Of a DNA stretch of 64,000 nucleotides, positions 32,401 to 43,183 are shown piece by piece. The position numbers and the translations under genes were made by a program. The notes under the pieces are model-generated. The model was not told the origin of the DNA. It worked only from the letters and a program-made list of their open reading frames with translations, and did not search any database. Positions within the stretch are counted from its first letter, which is position 1. Every line of letters begins with the position of its first letter. Origin of the DNA: Sclerotiophoma versabilis (lineage: Eukaryota; Ascomycota; Dothideomycetes; Pleosporales; Didymellaceae); the NCBI GenBank assembly GCA_012274445.1, contig JAAROD010000026.1, positions 248,001 through 312,000 of the forward strand, read 5' to 3'.

Positions 32401-33383
32401 TAGCATCGATCTTCTGCCCAATAGCTAACCTGGATGCCTTATCTGAACCATATCTGATGACTGTAATGGTGGGAGACAGATTGTTGTTCTTCGCCGCCTT
32501 TCGCGGACGACCCCTCCGTTTCGGTGTCGTTGACGCTGGCGGTTCAGACTTCTTCGGAGGACTCGACACCAGCTTGCCGGTCTTTGTGACTTTGATCTGT
32601 TTCTTCGGAGTAAGTTTGGCAGCTGTGGTTTCGGCGGATTCCGGAGGCATGTTCTCGTTGCTGACATCTGCAAAGGCTTCGCCAGCATTTGATGGTGTAA
32701 TGGATGGCGATGATATCTCGGCTGCTTGTGGGAGGAGCGAGGGTTCGGGCACAGCCCCTTCGTGTGTATTTCCAGCGATGGGCGGTGAGGATCCCAGCGC
32801 TTCACCTTTTGGTGCACTCGCAACCAACACATCGGTCATGACATGGTCGATGACCTCCTGTGTCCCTGTGGGGGTCGCCTCAGCCTGCAATTGCTGGTAC
32901 AGATCTGACGGCGGGCCTGCTGCGTGTCGTCCTGCATCTGTCGCATTCACCGTAGGCTTCGGTGAGGTTGTCTTCCTTCGTTTCCTTCGATCCAAGTTTA
33001 GATCCTCGTCTAAAGTCGGCTCTGCTGGCTCGTCTGCATTGGCCTTCACGTCCGCCTCATTCGACTGCCCAGCTGGTCGCCGAGCAAAGCTGTCTAGTGA
33101 TGGCTGATTCTTTGCATGCGCTGTTTTCCTCGTGCGCTTCTTTCGCGGCTGCAAGGCCTTCGGACTGGTGCCCTGCACGCTATAGTCCTGGTCATCGGCC
33201 GGGTCGTCGTCATTCGTGTCAGCGTCGTTCGTGTTCGGCTCGATGGGTGGGATTCCTGCCCCGATATCAGTACTGGATCCTGAGTTTCGAAGCAACGGGC
33301 GCACTAGAGGGTTTGGTGAAGAATGGATGCACGTTCTTGGACTCCTCAAGATGCATGGCAGTATGCACTGCAGCAAGAGCCAT
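29408..33383 (-). CDS. ELG1/ATAD5-like AAA+ subunit of an alternative RFC clamp unloader
   Basis: Two exons, 33383-33305 and 33255-29408, with a 49 bp intron (CTGAT branch, GGGGCAG acceptor), encode 1308 residues. Elg1-RFC removes PCNA from DNA after Okazaki-fragment ligation. The tiny first exon gives MALAAVHTAMHLEESKNVHPFFTKPS. A PIP-like box QPSLDSFA lies near residue 77 in a long disordered Lys/Pro/Ser region. The AAA+ core has Walker A GPHGCGKS near 660 and Walker B LILIEEADVLFEED near 805, followed by the sensor-like PIVITCNDE. The start exon is needed because the long second-exon frame has no early ATG. RAD24, CTF18 and RFC1 are alternatives, but the long N-terminus and this Walker A neighbourhood (FEVFELHSGVRRSGKDI) fit Elg1/ATAD5 best. 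It is head to head with UTP8. Confidence 0.82.
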
Positions 33384-33720
33384 TGACTTGGGCTGCAATC
33401 ACCGCGACATGTTATTCAATGGCCGTAGGTAAGCAAAGCGAGAGCTGAGGTATGCAGGGACTCTCTGCAGGGTCCAGAGAGAGAGGATGTGTGGAAGCGT
33501 GATGTGGACGTCTCGAGCGCTGCTCCACGTCTACGCGACATGATGATGCACGCGACGCGCCTGGAGCTAAAGTGGCGGCAGGGGTCCACATTTTCAAGCC
33601 ACTACCTACTGAGCCACAGCTTGACGCTAAGAGGACCCACTTGCTTTTTCATCTCCAAAAGTTGCAGGCGCGACCGGACTCGAGCAGATGTCACACCGCA
33701 CGATCGGCCTGGCAAACACA
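33384..33720. promoter_or_regulatory. Bidirectional promoter of ELG1-like and UTP8-like genes
   Basis: This 337 bp stretch lies between divergent starts and contains the ACGCG cluster at 33533-33559. No other gene is present. Confidence 0.65.
33533..33559 (+). promoter_or_regulatory. Triple ACGCG cluster (candidate MCB/MBF sites)
   Basis: ACGCG occurs at 33533, 33550 and 33555, 150-176 bp upstream of the ELG1-like ATG. It resembles the cluster upstream of the CDT2-like gene. MBF binding is inferred. Confidence 0.5.
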
Positions 33721-36566
33721 ATGTCGTCCGACAAGGAAATTGGCGCGCCATTCACTCTGGCCTCGCTGTCCAAGCCTGTTTCCTCGACCAATGGACGCAT
33801 TCATGCAACTGGAGTGTGCAGCATCAGCGGGATCAAGAAGAGGAAGCGCACAGAGATTGTTGTTGGCGTCGAGGGCGAATGTATAAGCATTTACAGTGTA
33901 CCATGTTCTCCTGCCAGGCTTTGGGCTACCGTCTGACCTCTTGATAGCTGCAAAACCCTCAACTCGTCACCTCATATGCGCTCCCGCCCAGCGCATCCTT
34001 CACAGCAGCCCCGTACTCGACATACCGAAAGGGCTCGTCCAAGACACCCGCCCAGCGCTTCACCTACGCCTCCGTTACTGAGCCGACCGCGGGCGCAAAG
34101 TCACAGCTCGTCTGCTTCCACGAGACGATCCTCGGCGACAATGCAGAGACTGCGAAAACCTCCTACACACCCTCGAACGGCTCGCAGGTATCGACGCTCG
34201 AATCGCTTCCCGTCGCGGGCGGTGGCTCCACTAAGGATTCGACGCATGATGTACTCGCTACCTTCGAAAACGGAGATGTCATCTGTCTGTCTGCAGATCT
34301 CTCAACTGTCCGCTGGGTCGCAAATTTGAGGTCAGTAGGTTCGCAGAAGAACAAGGATTTCAAGATGGAGAGCATCACACTCTCGACTGCCCGCAACGTA
34401 ACACGAGGCCTGTTGCGTAACAGAGAGGACATCACAGCTTTACTGAGCCCCGAATCCAGCGAAGCTTCTGACCTCTTGGAGCTTACCCAGATTCTTTGCG
34501 TTGTTGGGCAGAATACAAACGGATCCAGGATCCTGCAGCTTCTTCAGGTGCAGCCTCGAAATGCACATCTCCCTGCGACCCAGCTACAGCCTCTCAAGCA
34601 CCTGCTTTCCATCACTCTACCGAAGCCTTCAAGCATACTGCTTCGCACAGACTCAGCCGCCACCTACTCTCTCCACGCTACTAGCGGTGCGCTGCATATT
34701 CTGGTCGATGGTGGCATCATCTCCTACGATCTGTCAGGAACAGTACCCAAGATCAACTCAGAGCTTCTGCTCAATGAAGCAAAGATCGACTCGTTCCTGC
34801 GCATTTCCCAGGACATTGTGTTTGCAACAGCCCCAGGCTCGTGCCGTGCGTTCGACGTCAAGTACAACTCTCTACAAGCATATCTGCCGCTAGGTACCCC
34901 ATCAGATGATGCAGCATCCAAGAAGCGAAAGCACGCTCAACCAGATACCGAGACAGCAGTTACACCGCAACTAGTGGCGTACTACGCTGAGCTTGGCCTC
35001 GTTGTAGCTGTGCGTGACGACGAACTTCTCGGCATGCAATATGGAGTTACAAACGCACGAAAGCGGGTCAAGACTGAAGGTACCCTACTCATTGACGCGC
35101 TGGGCAAAGGCATCGCAAAGCCCAAATCTGGTGCAGAATCAGCAAAGTGGCTGGACAGGAAAGAGAAGCTGGACCGTTACGCTTCGAAGAGCAAAATTGC
35201 AAAGTTCGAAGGTGTTCTGGCCTCATGCCTGGGTATTCCACTGGAGAAGAAGACAGATGCACAAACCAAACAGGAGAACGAAGTACAAGGCGGACCTCTG
35301 ACCAACGGTGTGGGCCCGAGCATACCAAAAGAGGATGCCGTGGTCGTTGAGAAGATCGACGATGAGGCTTCCGAGGATCAACTGCGGAAGTGGAACATTC
35401 CTGCGGCCATCCCAGAATCGCAACGACAGCTACATCGTCAACATGCTCTCTATGCGCTTAGCAAGATTTTCGGATTTGAAGGAAACACACTGAGGGTCAC
35501 CTTTTTCCCACCAAACGTCTTCCAATGGCTGTTGCAGATTGGCCACCTGACCAAAGAATCCATCCGCCGCGCACTTCTAGACGAAGCACCTGAGTCTGCC
35601 CACGTCGTCCCTAAAATCACCGATGGCGACATCGTGAAGGCCATCGTAGCATTCGATCCCGAACTCCATATTCTCTCCGCCGTGCTCAATCACAAGCACT
35701 TCCTCCCCATCGGCGAAGTCGTTGAAGCCATCCGCCTGCTCACGCAGAGCCTAGACGACAAGCCCTCAACATCCGAGGACACAACTAAGCTCCTCACTAA
35801 CGGTACCGCCCCAGCGGAATCAGACATGGACATAGACATTGAACTGGACGCTGCAACAACAGAAGTCGACCACGCCCTTACTGTCCTATCTAACGGCGTC
35901 TCCATCCGCTCTAACACCCTGCGCCCGGCTCTCACACGGCTACACACCTTCCCTGCGCCCCTCATCAGCTCGACACTGCGCTCCGTGCTGCCCCGTCGAG
36001 ACCTTGAATCGCTGATCAGGCTGTTGCACTTCGAGCTGAAGAACGGCGGCTGGTCGTCCCAATACGATTTTATTGACCCGGAAGCCTCCACCGACGATAG
36101 CCCCGACGACCACGCAGTAACCATCATCGCATCGCTGCTGTCCAGCACGCTCGACGCCATCGGCGCCGGGGCCTGGCTCGCAGCCGTCGGCACCCCTTCG
36201 TCAGCCGACGAGGGCAAAGACATCATCGACGCACTGCACGCAGACACATCGGAGGCGCTCAACGGCTTCTGGGAGGCGCGATACATGCGCGGCTTGTTAG
36301 GCGAGTTCCTGCGCTACGCAGCCAACATGCCCAAGTCGACGAAGCCGTCTGCCAAAGCCCTCGAGAACCAGAACAAGCCCTTCAATGTGCCCGCCGTTAA
36401 AGAGCACGAGCTGCCCATGCTGCCGCTTGGTGGGCGCACCGATATGGGCGTTGAGAAGACGAAGCAGGGTAAGGGAGGTCGTAGGGAGGAGAGGAGTAAG
36501 CGCGAGATTGGTATGCTTATCAGCAAGAAGGTGCCCAAGTATAGCTTTGAGAGGATTGTTGTTTGA
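33721..36566 (+). CDS. UTP8/NOL11-like component of the t-UTP pre-rRNA complex
   Basis: Two exons, 33721-33897 and 33948-36566, with a 50 bp intron, encode 931 residues. An in-frame ATG at 33688 could add 11 residues. The N-terminus (GAPFTLASLSKP, then GECISIYSLQNPQLVTSYALPPSA across the splice) has the beta-propeller layout I associate with Utp8. That nucleolar protein of the U3 processome is needed for 18S rRNA production and, in yeast, tRNA export. The middle contains Lys/Arg and acidic patches, and the C-terminus is basic (KTKQGKGGRREERSKREIGMLISKKVPKYSFERIVV). That tail is common in small-subunit processome proteins. Identification rests on weak family resemblance plus the partner gene context. 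Confidence 0.62.
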
Positions 36567-36944
36567 GTCGTGGATAGCATGTGTGTAGGTGGAAATGAAG
36601 ATGCTGAATTGAAGATACTGAATAGAAGACTGCACAACGACGTATTTACTTTGGCAAGAAGAGGTTAAGATGCTGCGTGTGCGATGGCCAGATTCTTCGT
36701 TCGTCAGTGAAGTGCGCCCTCGTCCTCGCAGTCTTCTCGGGACATGGAACGATGCTCAAGCTTCTTTCGTTAGACCTTGCGGAGGCGGTGGTTACCGTCT
36801 GCGAGTCGGAAGCACATGATCTGAACGTGGTGATGGTAGCACGCTTCACCGTGATGGACGGTAATAGCTTGATTGTCATGTCTCATTACGTTCTATATCT
36901 AGTATATATGGGTCTAAATCAAACTACCTGCCTCCAGCTTACGA
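36567..36944. other. Intergenic between convergent genes
   Basis: This is the 3' flank of the UTP8-like gene (+) and of the flavin oxidoreductase (-). No gene is seen. Confidence 0.45.
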
Positions 36945-38291
36945 TTATGCTGAAGCGGCGCCATACGGCACGGCCTGCGCGCTCGTAATGTCTACGTATC
37001 CGTAATTCTGCATCTTGCTGTCGTTGGCCATCTTCTCGCCCCATGTGCCCATATCCTTCATGAACGCGTCCACGTTCTCCTTGTGGGAGAGATCGATGGG
37101 CTCCTGGTCCTTGCCGACCTGGCGCATCTGTGTACCGGCGGCGACGTTGGTAAGACCAAAGTTGTTGTCGTCGATGGCCTGCTTGATTGCGCCTGTGACC
37201 TTGCCCTCCAAGATGTCCTTGCACAGGTGAGGCTCCTGCGCCAACGGGCGCGCAAGACCGACGCCGTCAACGACCTCCAAGGCCTTGACCATTGCGCCGA
37301 CGGTCTTGAAGCCGCCGGTGATATACGCCTTGGTCTTGGAGAGTACGGGGGCGATGGACTCGGCGAACTCAAGGAAGAAGCCCTCGCGCTTCCTGGTCGA
37401 CTCGCGCTGGTGCCCGAACGCGAGCTTCTCGTATGTGCCGCCCGACAGCTCAACGAAGTCGAACTTGTTGTCCTCAAGGATCTTGCAGATCTGCTTCGCC
37501 TCCTCTGGGTTGAAGCCCTTCTCTTGGAACTCAACGGAGTTGAGCTTGATGCCTACGACGAAGTTGCTGGATACGCGCTTGCGGATCGCGTCGGTGATTT
37601 CGACAATGATGCGGGCGCGGTTCTCGATCGAACCGCCGTACTTGTCGGTACGTTGGTTTGTAGTGGGAGACAGGAACTGGGCGATCAGGTAACCGTGAGC
37701 TCCGTGGAGCTCGATACCATCGTAGCCTGCCTTCTCGAGGTACTCAGCTGCATGGGCGAAGCCCTCAATGATATTGGCAATGTCCTCGTCGGTGGCAGCG
37801 TGAGGCTTCTCAAAGGTCATGCCCATGATGTTACCCTCGAGCTGGACGTCGCTAGCAGAAACCGGGTTCTTCTGGATTCGCGACTCAACCTGTCGTCCTG
37901 GGTGGGAGACCTGGCCGACAAACAGAGAGCCATGCTTCTTAGCCTCTGTTGCCATCTCCTTGAAAGCCTCGAAGCGCTCGCCAGAGAACTCAGACTTGCG
38001 GGGAATGATGGGGTTACCGGCCGCCTCGAGGTGGTCGTACTCAATCATGATGTTGCCAGAGAGGATGAGGCCAATGCCGCCCTCACCCCATCTCCTGTAC
38101 AAATTGATGAGGTTTTTGGAAGGGATACCGCGAGCCTCGAAGTTCTCGGGGTCCCAGCTAGAAATGCGTTCGGTCATGGCTCCCTTGAGGAAGCGGTTGG
38201 GGGCTGTCTGTCCGGAGAATTCGAACTTGAGAGGCTTGCCCAAAGGGGAGGCATCCTTGGAGTCGGACTCGTACCTCGCTGCTGGTGCCAT
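36945..38291 (-). CDS. NADH:flavin oxidoreductase / Old Yellow Enzyme family protein
   Basis: This intronless gene encodes 448 residues folding as an FMN-binding TIM barrel that reduces activated alkenes with NAD(P)H. Signatures are APNRFLKGAMTERISSW at the N-terminus, GGIGLILSGNIMI, LFVGQVSHPGRQ, GYDGIELHGAHGYLIAQFLSPTTNQRTDKYGGSIENRARI and ITGGFKTVGAMVKALEVVDGVGLARPLAQEPHL. The C-terminal extension (AGTQMRQVGKDQEPIDLS) is typical of a long fungal subgroup. Its physiological substrate is unknown. There is no cofactor cluster or biosynthetic neighbour to suggest one. The strong codon bias creates a 406-codon antisense frame, which I reject as a gene. Confidence 0.92.
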   Translation of the reverse strand: MAPAARYESDSKDASPLGKPLKFEFSGQTAPNRFLKGAMTERISSWDPENFEARGIPSKNLINLYRRWGEGGIGLILSGNIMIEYDHLEAAGNPIIPRKSEFSGERFEAFKEMATEAKKHGSLFVGQVSHPGRQVESRIQKNPVSASDVQLEGNIMGMTFEKPHAATDEDIANIIEGFAHAAEYLEKAGYDGIELHGAHGYLIAQFLSPTTNQRTDKYGGSIENRARIIVEITDAIRKRVSSNFVVGIKLNSVEFQEKGFNPEEAKQICKILEDNKFDFVELSGGTYEKLAFGHQRESTRKREGFFLEFAESIAPVLSKTKAYITGGFKTVGAMVKALEVVDGVGLARPLAQEPHLCKDILEGKVTGAIKQAIDDNNFGLTNVAAGTQMRQVGKDQEPIDLSHKENVDAFMKDMGTWGEKMANDSKMQNYGYVDITSAQAVPYGAASA

Positions 38292-39203
38292 GTTGATGTA
38301 TAGGTCTGTCTTTCAAGTGGTCGCTACAACGGAATACTCTAATGGGTATCTTGGATTGAAAACAAAAATTGAACGTCTGAGTGTAATATGAATATTGTGC
38401 AAGTGACTGCTGAATGGCTTTCTATAACAGCTCCTGAACAACTGCATCTTACAAATCAATGACAGTGGCCGTCAGTTCCCGAGGCTTCGACGTGTTGCGG
38501 ACGTGCTGTCCGCTATTCGCTCAGCAAGACCAGTAAAGGTAAAGAAGACGTCATAGTCAACCCACACATTTCCATTTCAAGGATCTTCACCGCCATGACA
38601 CTGGTGCACAGGGGAGTCGAGACCGCTACTGGAAAGTTGATCTCGGCGAGATTGTGCGTGCGTCGGCAATCGAGTGTGGCATCATCTGCCGCTGTAAGGC
38701 TGGCTTAGCCGGTTGTTGGCCGTTGTCCCTGTGTAGGGTGATTGCTTGCACTACACCTGAAGATCAGGCTTGAGTACGTATACATGCGGATCGATGTAAA
38801 GGTCCATGCTAGTACGTCGTTGAGGCACGCATAATGGAGGTGCTGTCGAAGTCAGCAGCTGCAGGAACAAAAAGGTGGGGACCCTGAGGCTGAAGGAAGG
38901 CGCTCACGCACGGACGAACGACTGCACTCCAAGCCATGGCATGCCGCTAAGAGCAGCCTCGCATCGACGCCATTCTGCAGACTCCAACACCACCAAAATT
39001 TTGTAAGTTTCGACAATAGTGAAAAGAAATATTGGGTGTATCTGCAAGGTCTGAGGTTGCAGCTGCCGGATGGCAGATCATGTTACCCCGCAGTATTTCT
39101 AGGTACTCCTCATCTGGTGACGTCGTTGTTGTACCTGACCATCCAACATGAGAGGTCGACAAGAGGTCCTGCCCTCTGCCCTCCGACTAAATCATACACT
39201 CTC
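38292..39203. other. Intergenic between divergent genes
   Basis: This is the shared upstream region of the flavin oxidoreductase (-) and the GH92 gene (+), about 0.9 kb. I saw no gene or motif I would defend. Confidence 0.45.
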
Positions 39204-41713
39204 ATGTATACCATGTTCATCCTCGGTCCCGTGCTCTGCGTCCTTCTGTACGGTCAAAAAGTACTTTCAGCACCCAGATTTGCCCGACAAGAGCATGGGC
39301 CTGGTATCCTGGATTATGTTGACCCATTGATCGGAACTAGAAGCGGTGGGAATGTATTTTCTGGGGCTACACTGCCATATGGCATGGCGAAAGGTTCGCG
39401 CAGAGCCACACAGCCTGCTGCTATATACTATTAACAAACATATTAGCTGTCGCCGATGTAGATGGTGAGAACACGGGAGGTTTCTCCACGGATGGAAGCA
39501 ATATCACGGGATTTTCTGCTCTGCATGATTCGGGAACTGGAGGTAACCCAAGCTTGGGCAACTTTCCTATCTTTCCCCAGGTATGCCCAGAAGACGACAT
39601 CAACACTTGCAAGTTTCCGATTGCAGCGAGGGCTTTACCGTACAAGAACGATTCCGTGAAAGCGCGACCCGGCTACTTCGGCGTGGAATTGGAGAATGGC
39701 ATTCATGCTGACATGGCCGTTGCCGAACACACTGCACTGTTCCGCTTTGACTTCTCCAAAGCTCTTTCTGCGAACGGAAGCGGGAAGCCGGTGATCATGG
39801 TGGACCTCACCGACTTATGGGCGAGTAGACAAAATGCATCAATTAGCATCGAAGCCGTTGAGGGTGAAAACTCCGGACGTATGAAAGGCAACGGCACGTT
39901 TCTGCCCAGTTTCGGGGCGGGGTCCTATCAAGCGTACTTCTGTCTCGATGTTGCAGGAGGTAGTATCAAAGATTCGGGAGTATGGGTAAACGATCGAGCC
40001 GGCACCGAGCCTAAGCAACTTTATGTGACAAGAGGGTTCAATTTATTTTACCTTCAAGCGGGCGGTTACCTCCGATTTCAGGGACCACTAAACGGCACTA
40101 TCCATGCGCGGATGGGACTCAGTTTTATCAGCACAGAAAAGGCCTGCCAAAATGCTGAGAAAGAGATACCTGGCCCCAACTTCGACTTTGATGGCCTAGT
40201 GGTCGAAGCGGAGGATGCATGGCGTGCGAAGCTTGCCCCGATATCAGTTTCGACAGGCGATGTTGACAACAGTTTTCAGACCAGCTTCTGGAGCGCAGTC
40301 TACCGCACGATGATTTCTCCCCAGAACTACACTGATGAAAACCCTCATTGGCAGAGTACAGAGCCCTACTTCGACTCTTTTTACTGCATCTGGGACATGT
40401 GGCGCGTGCAACTCCCGTTTCTCACCATTCTTGACCCAGTAATGATGTCAAACATGATCCGCAGTCTTCTAGACACGTACAAACATCGCGGCTGGCTCCC
40501 CGACTGCATGATGAGCACCTGCAAAGGATGGACACAAGGGGGCTCAGACGCAGACAATGTCATTGTAGATGCATATGTCAAGAATCTTACTGGTATTGAC
40601 TGGGATCTTGCGTACTCCGCGATCCTCAATGATGCCGAAAACGAGCCGCTAGAATGGAGCATAGAAGGTCGCGGCGGTCTCACCTCCTGGAAAACCCTGT
40701 ACTACATCCCGTATCTGGACTTTGACCCCGTGGGTTTTGGCACGAACTCGCGGAGCATATCGAGAACGTTGGAGTATAGCTACAACGATTTCAATCTCGC
40801 CAGTCTAGCCAAGGGACTGGGAAAAGATACGTACACTACATACCTTTCTCGCTCCACAAATTGGCAGAACCTCTTCAAATCCAATCAGACGTCGTTCATC
40901 AACGGCACAAACACGAACTTTGTAGGCTTCTTCCAGCCAAAGTACCAGAATGGGACATGGGGATACCAAGATCCTATTGCATGCAGTCCGCTTGCGGAAT
41001 TCTGCAGTTTAACCTCCAACCCCTCCGAGACTTTTGAGAGCAGCGCCTGGGAATACATGTTCTTCGTGCCGCACGACATTGGCAAAGTTATCGAGCTACT
41101 AGGCGGTGACGACACATTCCTGCGTCGCCTGGACTATTTCCACACCTCCGGGCTGGCGGATATAGGCAACGAGCCTGTCTTCCTTACGGTATATATGCCA
41201 CATTACGCTGGGCGACCGGGGCTGTCAGCCCGCCGTGTGCATGAGTGTAAGTATCTGATATCAATGCTCGGCCCAAAACTTTGACATGGCTTTGGTTCTA
41301 ATAACTTTGGGCCAGATATACCCTCCCGCTTCAACGCGTCGCACGCCGGCCTCCCCGGCAACGACGACTCCGGCGCCATGGCATCCTTCACTCTCTTCAG
41401 CATGATGGGCCTGTTTCCTAATCCGGGGCAGAACGTATATTTCATCATACCGCCCTTCTTTCCTGAGATCAGTATCACAAACCAACTCACTAACGCAACT
41501 GCAACGATCCGCAACACAAACTTTGACAAGGAGTACAGGAATATATACATACAGAGTGCTAAGCTGAACGGTGAGGAGTATACACGGAATTGGATAGGGC
41601 ATGAGTTCTTCACGCAGGGGTGGACGCTGGAACTTGTGCTTGGAGACAGAGAGAGTGAGTGGGGGACGAGAGGGCAGGATAGGCCGCCTAGTATGTCAAG
41701 TATGGAATGGTGA
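39204..41713 (+). CDS. Secreted GH92 alpha-1,2-mannosidase
   Basis: Three exons, 39204-39393, 39447-41246 and 41316-41713, with introns of 53 and 69 bp, encode 795 residues. GH92 enzymes trim alpha-mannose from N-glycans or mannans with calcium. The signal peptide is MYTMFILGPVLCVLLYGQKVLSA; a second ATG nine bases in is equivalent. Family marks are YVDPLIGTRSGGNVFSGATLPYGMAKAVADVDG (across intron 1), STEPYFDSFYCIWDMWR, GWLPDCMMSTCKGWTQGGSDADNVIVDAYVK and, across intron 2, SRRVHEY-type sequence leading to GLPGNDDSGAMASFTLFSMMGLFP. Many Asn-X-Ser/Thr sites fit a secreted glycoprotein. Preference for alpha-1,2 links is the usual fungal activity, not shown by sequence. Confidence 0.92.
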
Positions 41714-42082
41714 TGTTGCAGATCTGGTGACGTAGCGGTGTAGAGACGCCACTGCAACGTTCAAAGACGTGGCTCTCATGTTGCAGAAGGACTCTGATGC
41801 AGCAGCGTTGAAGAAGTCGAGAAAGACCGGGTATCACGTTACGAATCGAAAGACTGACCTGAGAGGGCAGGCAGGCATGTGGACGAGCCGTGAGGTATAT
41901 AAAGCAACTCCAGCAAGCCAGAATCCAGGAACGACTATTGCAGACGTCTATACAGACACCAGATGGTAGAAGGGCATGTCTCATTGCAGTCACAAAGGAC
42001 GGGTATCTATGTTTTGTGCAGCACACACGTGCCCTTTGCGCTGCGCGTTTCTATCTCTCTTTGTTTGGTCTCGCGGGCTGTC
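41714..42082. other. Intergenic between convergent genes
   Basis: This is the 3' flank of GH92 (+) and ALB1 (-). No gene is seen. Confidence 0.45.
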
Positions 42083-42695
42083 TCACAACAGCTCATCCTC
42101 CTGCACGGGCACGGCCACGCCCGCGGGCGCCGCAGCATCAACCAGCTCCCCCTGGCTCTGCACCGCGCCCTCCTTTGCAGCCTCCTCGTCCATCTCCTCG
42201 TCACTGACACACTCACGCTCCTGCTTGGCCGCCTCAGTTTCGTCATCCTCGGCCAGCGTAGCAAAAGCGCTCTTCTTCTTGCTCTTGCTCTCCCCGTTGA
42301 TGTCGTCCCATAGCTTCGCCCGCTCCTTGATCGACGCGGCCTTCTGCAGGCTCTTCGCCTTCTTCAGCTCAAACTTGTCCATGTCGTCTGCTGCGCGCTC
42401 CATGGCCTTTTGCGCGCGGACGCGCTGTGAGCGCTTCAGACTGCTGCCTTTCTTCTTGGTTATGCCGGCATTTCGCGTGGAGAGGACGTGGTGTTTGGCT
42501 TCGGAGGGGCGCGAGGGCGAATGCGAGTCTCGTGTCTTGGTCTTGAGCTCTTTGGGCAGGTTGATGGAGGGGGAGGCAGCACGGCGGGCGGCGCGGGAGT
42601 GCGGCGCGGCTTCTGCGGAAGTGGTTAGGGATTGTCTGGGTGTCAGGCAGGGAGGGTTGCGTACGCTTCTTCTTGAGCTTTGCTGTCTTTGCCAT
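42083..42695 (-). CDS. ALB1: Ribosome biogenesis protein Alb1
   Basis: Alb1 is a small nuclear shuttling factor that works with Arx1 on pre-60S subunits. Two exons, 42695-42665 (only 31 bases, MAKTAKLKKK) and 42612-42083, with a 52 bp intron, encode 186 residues. The diagnostic segment is AAPHSRAARRAASPSINLPKELK directly after the splice. It is followed by STRNAGITKKKGSSLKRSQRVRAQKAMERAADDMDKFELKKAKS, a very basic helix, and an acidic tail (SDEEMDEEAAKEG). Without the intron the first exon runs into a nonsense frame, which is why simple frame reading splits this gene. It is head to head with the ubiquitin protease. Confidence 0.82.
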
Positions 42696-43183
42696 TGTGG
42701 AGGTGCAGCCGTGTCACGGGCCGGCAGTGGCTACGCTATCGTGTGTAGGCTGTTTGGTAAACAAGGCTGTTCCAAAGCCTAATCGAATCGCGGAAGGAGC
42801 GAAGAGTGAATGTCCACGGTCGCTGTGCACTGTGCGTGAGGGCCCCTCCAGGATATTCACTCGAGACTTTTATGTGGGGCATCGCAGGGTCGTAGGGCTG
42901 GCGGGAGTCCCACATGGCCGAACCCTCAGACACTATCCCAGCCTCTGCGCCCAACTTTCACGCCCGCCCGCCGCCACCGCCCTCGCTTTGTCTCACACAC
43001 AACGCCTGGCGCCTTCTCTTCATGTTGGAAGCAGACGCACCTCCTCTGTGTTTGCTCTGTCTCATGCGCTGGCCTGAGGGTTGAGCCACGGTTCGATTGT
43101 CTCATTCCTTCGCCTTCTATCCCTTACAAATACTGGAGCCCTTCTCCACCACCCATCCTTAGCACACGCTGCTAGCAGCGAGC
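42696..43183. promoter_or_regulatory. Bidirectional promoter of ALB1 and the ubiquitin protease
   Basis: This 488 bp stretch lies between divergent start codons. Short frames inside it are not supported as genes. Confidence 0.55.

Noticed and set aside
33256..33304. Apparent +1 frameshift at the start of the ELG1-like gene
   Set aside because: A 49 bp intron with good donor, branch and acceptor restores the frame exactly, so no mutation is needed.
37083..38303. 406-codon plus-strand frame antisense to the flavin oxidoreductase
   Set aside because: It is the complement of a highly biased coding sequence; its Leu/Asp/Val-rich translation has no domain, and the minus-strand protein is unmistakable.
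42369..42695. 108-codon frame starting at the ALB1 ATG
   Set aside because: After ten codons it reads through the intron and out of frame; the spliced model gives the Alb1 signature.
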